A DNA stretch of 64,000 nt from Lunularia cruciata. Lineage: Eukaryota; Streptophyta; Marchantiopsida; Lunulariales; Lunulariaceae. The translations under genes were made by a program, and so were the position numbers. Location of the stretch: contig OX419762.1 in the NCBI GenBank assembly GCA_948567375.1, positions 48,403,034 to 48,467,033 on the forward strand, in the 5' to 3' direction. The notes beneath the pieces were generated by a model. The model made no database searches. It was not told the origin of the DNA and saw only the letters and a list, made by a program, of their open reading frames with translations. Shown here piece after piece: positions 55,768 to 64,000 of this stretch (its first letter is position 1; each line of letters opens with the position of its first letter).

Positions 55768-58700
55768 AATCTTGAGTGAAGTGCAATCGGAGCAATGCCT
55801 TGATAAATCTGAGAAGAATTGTAGTGTTGGTGATATTTTGCATTTGTGACTGCAATGTTGAGTTGATATGAAGCAATTTAGATTGAGGAAGTTGTGCCTT
55901 CAGTGGACGGGTGGAACAAAGTTCTAAGGCAAAGTCATCTTACAGTGAAGTAGCCATTTTTAGGATGGACTGAATCATCACAATCAAGGTTGTTTTGGAC
56001 ATATTTGAAGTATTGTGATTAGTGAGTGACAAATTGTTGTGGCAAGACTGTGATTAGTGTTTGTTACTCTCTTCTGGGTGTGGTTTATACCTGAGAGGTT
56101 TGTGGTACCCACATTTTTGTTTTTTTAAGTTTTCATCCTATTTTGAAGAAGAAGTGTATAGATGAAGTTGTATTGTACCTATATGGCATTGGAAGGCAAA
56201 GAATGGTATCTTTGGGTTGTAACCCAAAATAAAGTGACTCTATTTCAGAAATGAAGTACTCGGATTGGGCCCATCAACATTCAACCCAACGTAATGAAAC
56301 TTTGTCTCAAGGTGCTCGACCTAAGGTGAAGATAGTGTAACAACTTTCCTTTGGGGTTGGACATTCAAGAAGGCTCCGCACACAAAAAAAGTGGCTGGCC
56401 TATGAATGGGGGAAATTGACATTGATAGAAGAGGAGCATGCAGAAGGTGTGATTTCTCAATAGATGCTTGAAGTGAAGAGAGCTTGAGAAAGCATGCCAC
56501 TATAAGATTCAAGATTGAGACAAAGCAAAGAGGAATGACAAGTAACTTCACATTGCCATTACAAAGTCATCCCAAGGGAGATAATGGAAAAGGGATTGTA
56601 GTAAGAGACGCCTTTGTGCATCAAGAGGAAGTTAGGATCATCAGTTTGGGAATTGGGAGGAAGAGTTTTCACAAACCCAGAGTGGAGAGTAAGATGGGAG
56701 GTGGAAAGAAGAACTCTGAATTTGCAATGAAAAATCATGCAATTTGGAGGCTAGATGTGATTGCGAGGATCAGAGTCTTGAGCAGGCTTTGGATCACATT
56801 TTTGGCATGGAATTGGAACCTTAGTTTTCTAGGTTTCAGGATCAAGATAACAGAGAGTAAGTGTCTGGAGGGACCAAAGGAGGAAGGGAAAAGAGGAAAT
56901 CTGGCTTGTTGGACAAAGTCAGATTGGAGGTTAGTACTTGGAAGACACGCTGGTGAGGAGCAAGGAGCCATATTCTTGGGGAAAGGAGATGTAGCCAAAG
57001 AAACCCAAGAAGTAAGAGACGCCTTTTCTTCAAAAGGCACAAAGAATGGATTTAAGGTCAAGAGTTATAAGGATCCTATGAGGAGGAGCACCATAGGAGC
57101 AATGATGGCCATTTTCAAGCCAGAGCAAACCACTTATGTGATGAAACACCAAGTGGTGTTTTTCTATAAGATGTTTGCAAGGGAATCCATCAATTGAGCA
57201 AAGTGCTTTTATCAATGCACAAGATAGATGGTGTGGAATTTACAAGATAAGATGCCTCCACACTACATAGTGCCATTTGCAGCCCATTTCTACTTGGGAT
57301 TGAATCAATTGAATGCAGCGGAGCAACAAAAGATGGTGTTGCACTTCCATCCCGACTTGAGGAGAGATGTTGATGCGGATGAGCAACAATACATTCTTTA
57401 GATTAGAAGCAATGATGAGTACTATGCATAGACATGGCAGAGTGTGAGATTGGTAGTGATTGCTCCAAAGCCAAAGAAGAGGAGTCAACCCAAAGAAGAA
57501 GTGGCAGCTGCAAGACAACAACAGACCAAGAAAGTGAACCCCGAAGAAGGACATGGTGGTAATAGAGTCATCGGAGGAGGAATCAAAAGGTGAGGCCAAG
57601 TACAAGTTAGAAGACTTGGAGAGAGAAAAGGAACCCAAACTCATGTTGCAGAGTGGAGAAGCAAGCACCAAGAGTGAGGATGGGGTGGAGATGCAGCCAG
57701 TACTAGAGGGAGAAGAGGAAAAGCCAAAGATTGCAGACAAAGATAACCAAAAGAAGAAGATGAAGTCCTAGAGAAATTGGAGAAGAAGGCTATCATTCAA
57801 AGAGAAATCAAATCAAGAAGAAGCACGATGCATGAGGTAGGGCCAAGTAGAAGGAAGGAAATAGAAAGTGAGAGTTTGGAGAGCAAGAAATAAATTCCAA
57901 TCAGATGACTCCGAGTGAAAAGGAGAATGTCAAGCAAAGAAGAGAAGAAGAATGAGGAAAGCCCACAAGAAAAAGAGAACCAAACTGGAGGGGTGGAGTA
58001 TTTGTGGGAGATTTGCTGGCTATTGTTGGTGAAGATGGAGAAGAAGAAGAAAGAAATGCAACCAGATTATCCTGAGGTAAAAACTGCATTGCAGGTGCTA
58101 GAGCAATTAGAAGTAGAAAACTTGGAGTTGAAGGAAAGTATAACCCAAGGAGAGGAAGAAAGGGAGATACTATGCATAGTAGGAAATAGTACAGAATCAG
58201 ATAATTGAAAATTTAAAGAGAGAACTGGGAAGTAGAGATAGAATGATAGAGCAAAATGTCATAGACATGGAAAGACAAATAGTTGAGTACAAAATCTTGA
58301 AGCAGTAGTTTGTTGATTCTTGAATAGAAGTCATCCATGCCATGGCAAGGGTAGTAGAGAAGGAGAAAGAACTCAACCAAGTTGTGTAGAGTGTAGAAGA
58401 GAAGATGCAACTCTAGCAAAGAGAGTTAACAATGCGGTATAGGGAAGAAGAAAGATTGCGGGAACTAATTTGTAATTTGGAAGAGAAGATAGTGTAGAAA
58501 GAGAAGGAGAAGGAAAATGTGAAGGCCAAGTTTGAGATAGAACTGGCAATGTACCAAGAAGATTGGCAGGTGGATAGGGAATGTAAGAGAATGATGAGGC
58601 TTGAGCCATTGGAGGAGATAATAGTGAAGATGAATGCAATGCTGAGTACCAAAGCCAACATAAGAATTGAAGAAACAAGGTTGCATGAGTTAAGGTTGTT

Positions 58701-59016
58701 GGTGCAAGAGACAAGGAAAAGAAATGCAATGGATAAGGACTTGAATATGTTATTGATTAGTCTCAAGACTTGTGTGGATAGGAAGATATTGGAGGTGGAA
58801 GATAATATCACGATTAGATTAGACTTAGTTAAGTTAGGAGTAGATAAACTTTGGAAGATGTAAGAATGAAACCCAAAGTAGAGGAAGTAGGAATACAACT
58901 ATCTTTGGAGTTGACTTCACAAATATAGGAGAAGTATGGGTTGCATGAAGAAGATGTATGTAGGTTGCCCATGACTGTAATTGCAGATCAGGGAGGAAGA
59001 GATGTTAGAATTGGTA
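55768..59016 (+). mobile_element. Family E element, copy E2, truncated on both sides
   Basis: A partial 5' LTR (55768-56108) matches 15500-15920 in reverse complement and is cut at its start by the B4 LTR. The leader follows with GTGGTACCCACATTTTTG, then the coiled-coil gene. The gene is interrupted near its 3' end at 59016 by the C2 LTR. E2 is more decayed than E1. Confidence 0.65.
56484..59010 (+). pseudogene. E2 coiled-coil protein, broken
   Basis: It aligns with E1 along its length: KGTKNGFKVKSYKDPMRRST and GAMMAIFKPEQTTYVMKHQV in the globular part (57030-57160), an acidic Glu/Ser stretch (57550-57720), then coiled coil (57910-58860) with ETRLHELRLLVQETRKR. The homology continues past the stop at 58861-58863 to about 59010, so the stop there is a mutation. 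At least five stops or frame changes occur. The N-terminal 120 codons (from 56484) differ from E1 and may be leader read by chance. Confidence 0.55.
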
Positions 59017-59403
59017 TGTAACAATATGGAGTTTAGTGATGTAGCTAGTAAGGCTAACAAAGTAGGTGATAAGCCAAATTAGCCTAGAATATTCCAAGAG
59101 CATCTAGGAAGCTTCTTGGGAAGCATCCCGACTAGTTAACTTGCACTCCAAGCAGGTAGATTCTAGAAGCTTCTAACTAGCTTAGCTTTCAAGCCAAGTA
59201 GGCGGCTTCTAGAAGGAAGCTTCTTGAGAAGCTTCCTAGTTAACTTGGTTTCTTGAGAAGCTTCTCAAGGGCCTTGTATGCTACATATAAATACCAAAGC
59301 CAAAGCTCCTGCTATGCATTCGGAGTTTTCCCTCATTCAAGTGTCCCAATGTGAATTTCCATTCCCTTATTTCTCTCCTCGGATTTGGTCTTTCAAATTT
59401 ACA
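59017..59403 (+). repeat. 5' LTR of C2
   Basis: 387 bp, TGTAACAATATGG to AATTTACA. It is rich in AAGCTTC/GAAGCTT motifs that form many short inverted repeats (59095-59275). A TATA-like ATATAAATACC occurs at about 59285. Confidence 0.85.
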
Positions 59404-59419
59404 TTTGTATCAGAGCAGG
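59404..59419 (+). other. Primer-binding site of C2
   Basis: TTTGTATCAGAGCAGG directly after the LTR. It matches the initiator-Met tRNA site TGGTATCAGAGC except for one base. Confidence 0.85.
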
Positions 59420-60600
59420 AATGGGATGGATGGAATTTATGGACCTCCAAATCCACTTCCACCAAACCATTGGGATTTTTGCATCCAAGTACTGACCAAG
59501 CATCATTTTACACAATTCATCACCTCATATTTTGGACAAGATTTTATGCATATGATCACCATATTTGAGGAACCCTTGGTGCTCCGGGTTGTAACTTATG
59601 GAGAACGGTGGAAATGTTGTTTCTATGTGTTAATAAATTAGATAGATTGGGAGTGGTGTGATAGAGTAGCAACCATGGTGGCAATACCCAATGTTATCCT
59701 TGCTATGCAGCAACAAATCAAACACCTTACTCGATTGTTGGATGAACAAGATCTTTGATGACAAGAGCAGGTGGAGAGAGTACCAATTCAAGAAGAAGAA
59801 GATCGGATCAGATTCTCTAAACCCAAGGTATTTGAAGGCAAGAATTTTCCGGGTGTAGTGGAGAATTTTGTGTTTGATTGTGAACATTATTTTGAAGCTA
59901 CCAATCTACAAAATGAGCAAAAACAGATTCTCTTGGCTTCTAGCCAATTGGATGGAGTAGCAAAGCTATGGTGGAGATTCTGAGTGGAGCAAGCTGAAAA
60001 ACAAATTGTTGCACCAATCTTGACATAGGCAGAATTCAAGAGCACAATAATTAGTCGGTTCCAAGCTATAAATGCCACACGAGCTGCATGAGATAAGTTG
60101 GCAGAGTTGAAACAAATTGGCTCTATAAGAAGTTACATCATACAGTTCCAAAACACCATCATGCAAATTCCAAACATATTGGAAGGTGAAGCTCTGGATC
60201 AATTTGTGAGGGGCTTGAAGGTGAGAACCAAATTAGAGGTAACCATGCGAGAACCACAACACTTGGAGGAAGCCATGCGGTCAGCCAAATGTTTTGATTC
60301 CTTTGTAGCAACAACTTGGTCTTGACCTTGACCTTGACCTCCACAAAGCCTACCAATACACAACACACAAGTGGAGGAGCCAGCACCAATGAAGATTGAT
60401 GCCATTCAACAAAGACCACTTGGCACGGCAGAAAGAAAGAAATTACAACAAAATGGTGGTTGTTTTTATTGTTGCCAATTGGGGCATTGCATTGCTAAAT
60501 GCCCACTCAAGAATGGACGACCTCGACAAGTTGCCTAGGTGGAGGTTGTGGAGCGGAATGATTAGGGAAATGAGAAATCCCAATAGGAGATTTTGAGCCG
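59420..60600 (+). pseudogene. C2 leader, gag and zinc knuckle
   Basis: Leader to about 59680. Gag fragments: ERVPIQEEEDRIRFSKPKVF and QKQILLASSQLDGVAKLWWR (59771-59980), then MAELKQIGSIRSYIIQFQNT and LDQFVRGLKVRTKLEV (60098-60260). The knuckle CFYCCQLGHCIAKC (CX2CX4HX4C) lies near 60453-60495 in the frame of ATG 60391. Stops at 59983 and near 60322 break the gene. Confidence 0.75.
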
Positions 60601-60612
60601 CCTATTAGGAGC

Positions 60613-61320
60613 TTGATTAGTTCCAATGGGATTGAAGGCTCGACTGATGCAAGTTTGCTTCACTTGCAAGGTACGATATCTAATCGGGGTTGTAGGATTT
60701 TGGCTGATTTTGGAAGTTCAAAGAATTGCATGTCTATGCAAGTAGCAAAGGAATTGGGTATTCCTATCAAGCCAGTGATTGGAAGTAGTTTGATGATGGC
60801 GGATGGTAGAAAGGGTTCTACATTCCGCACCTTGCATCCTGTTACCTTCAAGATTGGGAAGGATTATTTGGAGTGTATGAGGTTTGTAGTAGCACCTCTA
60901 CACTACGATATCATTTTGGGTCTACCTTGGCTTGAACCTCATAAGGTTCAATTCAATTGGACCCAACGCCAAATTCAAGTACAACACCAAGGTAGGAATT
61001 TCCAATTAGGTTGTCTGGCACCTCTGAGTAAGACACCTAAGAATAGTTAGTCCCAAGATGGGAAGTTTGTCGAGAAGGTAGCCATAGAGCAAACCAAGAA
61101 GGGAGATGAGTCCCAAGATGGGAAGTTTGCCAAGAAGGCAACCATGGAGCAAGCTTTGGAAGAAGATAAGTCTGTATTTGTAGTGTGGATCAAGCCAATT
61201 GCACAAGAACAATTTGCGGAGTGCCAAGAACCTCATCAAGCAATGGATGATCGGATAGTTAAGGAGTTTGCAGATGTGTTTCTTGATGATCCGCCAAAGG
61301 GATTACCCTCTGATTGAGGT
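60613..61320 (+). pseudogene. C2 aspartic protease and linker
   Basis: A 145-codon frame 60613-61050 covers the protease. The active-site motif reads ILADFGSSKNCMS, where the usual D-S/T-G has Phe in the middle, probably inactivating. IPIKPVIGSSLMMADGRKG and PLHYDIILGLPWLEPHKV follow. Downstream, 61051-61320 contains two tandem-like repeats of a DGKFV/AKKATMEQ motif and ends at a TGA just before RT. Confidence 0.78.
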
Positions 61321-62130
61321 ATGCCCTTCAAGATTGAGTTATTGCCAGGTAGTACTGTAGTGAGTAGACCGATCTATCGGTTGTCACCAAAGGAGTTAAA
61401 GGAGTTGCAAACAACACTTATAGAGTTGTTGGAGAAGGACTTCATACAACATAGTACCTCTCCTTGGGGAGCACTGGTACTATTTGTTCCAAAGAAAGAT
61501 GGAGGACTTTGTTTTTGTATTGATTGTCACGGGCTCAATAAGCAAACCGTGAAGAATGCATATCCCTTGCCTCGGATTGATGACTTGCTTGATCAACTTA
61601 GTGAAGCATGCTACTTTTCCAAGTTGGATCTTTGTAGAGGCTATTGGCAAATTCTGATTGATAGAGAGGATGTGCAAAAGACTACCTTTCGCACAAGGTA
61701 TGAGCATTTTGAGTGGAGAGTTCTACCTTTCGGACTTACTAATGCTCCAATAGTCTTCATGGATCAAATGCAGCGGGTGTTAGATGGACTATTGGATTGG
61801 TCTGTGGTGGTGTTCTTGGATGATATCTTAATCTATAGCAAGACAAAGACAAAACACGTGAATCATGTGCAAGAAGTCCTAAGAGGACTATGACAATGGA
61901 AATTTTATTGCAAGAAGTCGAAGTGTGCCTTTTGGCAGAAGTAGGTTACCTTCTTGGGTCATAAGATCTCATCAGAGGGGATCAAGATGGAAGAAAAGAA
62001 GATCAAGGCCATTACTGATTGGCCTACCCCAAAGGATACTACAAAATTATGAGCATTCAATGGATTGGTCAGTTTTTACTGACGGTTCATCCACTATTAT
62101 GCTCATGTGGCTGCACCATTGACTAACCTC
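61321..62130 (+). pseudogene. C2 reverse transcriptase
   Basis: 190 codons open: [67 protein letters not shown] and the catalytic [12 protein letters not shown] (F-L-D-D). A stop at 61891-61893 and a frame change follow, before the thumb region near 62040-62120 (FNGLVSFY equivalent). Confidence 0.82.
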
Positions 62131-62620
62131 TTAGGAAAGACTAAACTCAAGCTTCCAGTGGGCCACCAAGCATGAAGAAGCATTCCAGAAGTTAAAGCAT
62201 ATGGTGTCTTCAAGACCCATTCTTCAACCATATGATCCTCAACTACCTTGTGTGGTTGATTTTGATGCTTCTAACTTTGCAATTGGAGTTGTGTTGCAAC
62301 AGGAATTCCCAAATGGACTACATTCCATTGCCTTTGTGTCTCACCAACTAAATATAGCTGATAGAAATTACTCTACTCAAGATCGAGAACAACTTGCAAT
62401 AATATATGCCACCAAGGTATGGTGGCATTATCTCTTGGGGAAACAAGTGATCATGCGAACTGATCACAAGCCATTGTTGCAGACCCTACACTTGGAGCAC
62501 ATGAAGAGTCAACATCATCGATGGGAAGAGCAACTCTAATTATTTGACATCAAACTTGAGTACAAACCAGGTCGGTTCCACATCATCCTTGATGCTCTAT
62601 CACAATGACCTGATTTGAAG
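62131..62620 (+). pseudogene. C2 RNase H
   Basis: VVDFDASNFAIGVVLQQ (first Asp), STQDREQLAIIYATKVWW (Glu), IMRTDHKPLLQTLHLEH (second Asp) and, after a stop at 62537-62539, FHIILDALSQ (last Asp). All four catalytic positions are kept although the frame is interrupted. Confidence 0.8.
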
Positions 62621-63774
62621 GCTCTTCTTCTCATCAAAAGATGCAATTATGACGGTGTCAATTGACTCCAAGGTCCATAACAAGTTTTGAATAAGCTCTA
62701 CAACAAGATCCTTTCTTCCAAATGGTACGTGGTTGTTTAACAACATGCAACAAGGAGTATAACACCTTCTCCTTCAAGGAAGGCCTTCTATTCCATGTGG
62801 ACCAGATCTATGTTTTAGCCAAAGGTGATCTTTGACTTCTATGCCTTCAAGAATCCCATGATTTACTAATAGTTGGTCACATGGGAGTGGACAAGACCTT
62901 GGGCACCCTCTAACGCCAATAGTGGTGGCCCAACATGACACAAGATGTTTGGGACTTTTTCTAATTGTGTGAGGGTTGTCAATGTAACAAGGCCAATAAC
63001 CAGAAGCCAAGTGGACTCCTTCAGCCACTTCCCATTCCAGCTACTCATTGGGAACATGTGAGCTTAGATCTTATCACCTCTTTACCCAAGACACAACTTG
63101 GTCACACAAAAATTATGGTGTTTGTGGATAAGCTTAGTAGGAAAATCCATTTGGCACCAATGGTTGATACTATGGATGCTCCAACCTTGGCACAACTCTA
63201 CTTTGATGATGTTTTCAAATATCATGGGATGCCATATGTACTCATCTCTGACTGTGATCCTCACTTCACCAGAAAGTTTTGGCAAGCACTCTTCTAGCTA
63301 CTTGGCATGAAACTTGCTTTGTCCATAGGCTATCATCCTCAAACTGATGGACAAACTGAACATGCAAATTGCACCTTGGAAGATATGCTTTGTGCCTTTG
63401 TCAACATTCACCATACCAATTGGGATCAATGTCTTGTAGGTGTGGAGTTTGCATACAATAATTCTAAACAAGCAAGCATCGGATTCTCTCCTTTCTTTCT
63501 CAATTTTGGCCAACATCCACTTGTCCCAGATTCTCTTCTTGCTCCTCCTCCATCTCAAGTCTCCCATACTTCAACCTTCTTGACCACAATCTCTGAATCT
63601 CTCCAACAAGCCAAATCTCACCTCCTTGTTACTCAAAATTGTCAAAAACAATATGCGGACCATGATTGTCGTGAGCTCACCTTTGAAGTTGGTGATAAAG
63701 TTATGTTATCCTCTAGTAACCAACCCCTCTCACTTGATACCCAAGTTTGTAAACTTGCCCCTAATTGAATAGGA
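62621..63774 (+). pseudogene. C2 integrase
   Basis: A zinc-binding region around 62870-62995 (VGHMGVDKTLGTL, then CEGCQCNKANNQ) contains stops. The core: HVSLDLITSLPKTQ (first Asp, near 63065), YVLISDCDPHFTRKFW (second Asp, near 63250) and HPQTDGQTEHANCTLED (Glu, near 63355). The C-terminal domain contains LTFEVGDKVMLSS. Stops at 63295-63297 and 63766-63768 break it. Confidence 0.8.
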
Positions 63775-64000
63775 CCTTTTGATGTCACCCAAATTGTCTA
63801 TCTTGTTGCTTATTGATTTGCTTTGCCTTCTCATATGCGCATCCATCCTGTCTTTCATGTTTCCAAGTTGAAACTCTTTGTTCATAATCCCTCTTCTTTC
63901 CCCTCTTGAGTCCAACCTCCTATTCTTCCAATCCCTATCAATAATCATGAGGAGTGCAAAGTTGATTGTATCCTTGCACGTTGCCACATCCAACGAGGAC
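63775..64000 (+). pseudogene. C2 integrase tail and chromodomain start, cut by the window end
   Basis: After the stop at 63766-63768 the frame continues with IGPFDVTQIVYLV, then RIHPVFHVSKLKLF, a proline-rich linker and EECKVDCILARCHIQRG. The last segment corresponds to the first strand of a chromodomain. The domain and the 3' end are outside the window. Confidence 0.7.

Larger units (their letters stand above)
59017..64000 (+). mobile_element. Ty3/gypsy chromovirus, family C, copy C2, runs off the window
   Basis: 5' LTR, primer site, gag, CCHC knuckle, protease, RT, RNase H, integrase and the first residues of a chromodomain are present in order on the plus strand. It is inserted in the E2 coiled-coil gene. 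It is less decayed than C1, but still has stops or frameshifts in every gene. The 3' LTR lies outside the window. Confidence 0.88.

Overview
The window is nuclear DNA from a land plant with a large, retrotransposon-packed genome. A gymnosperm, fern or lycophyte fits the style, but I cannot fix the species. Almost everything is Ty3/gypsy-type LTR retrotransposon, nested several layers deep and mostly decayed. I see no tRNA or rRNA gene, no CRISPR array, and no intact host gene. For reference I name the families A to E.

The notable system is family A, with four copies. A-1 (20343-29943, minus) and A-2 (35068-44967, plus) are full length and lie head to head. A-4 (33712-35067 plus 44968-47918) is an old copy into which A-2 inserted. 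A-3 (47919-48966, minus) is a 3' fragment. The polyprotein order is gag, CCHC knuckles, aspartic protease, a complete DNMT3-like C5-cytosine DNA methyltransferase, reverse transcriptase, RNase H, DDE integrase and a C-terminal PHD finger. In A-2 gag to PHD lies in one reading frame of 2,430 sense positions, broken by nonsense codons and one short compensated frameshift. The methyltransferase domain itself is open there. Two amber codons are shared between copies, and the one between methyltransferase and RT reads TAG CAG CCA, the tobamovirus-type leaky-stop context. The termini are also unusual. The 5' end carries repeat A only, and the 3' end carries B-A-B. This is a split-direct-repeat layout in an element with a DDE integrase and 4-bp target duplications.

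Layout from left to right: 1-355 is a leader remnant of an A relative. 356-1370 and 11941-15465 are degenerate sequence (D) split by a family C chromovirus on the minus strand (1371-11940). That chromovirus is itself interrupted by a family B element (4196-9199). 15466-19192 is family E (minus), an LTR element encoding only a large coiled-coil protein. 19193-20342 and 29944-30235 are the two sides of a family B integrase gene split by A-1. 30236-33711 is a low-copy-looking island. 33712-48966 is the A-4/A-2/A-3 nest. 48967-55767 is family B again, with an inverted LTR and a solo LTR. 55768-59016 is a second family E copy, interrupted at 59017 by a second family C chromovirus (59017 to the window end).

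The nesting gives relative ages. D, E and A-4 are the oldest, then C and B, and A-1 and A-2 are the youngest large insertions. In A-1 the two terminal A repeats differ at only about eleven positions by eye.
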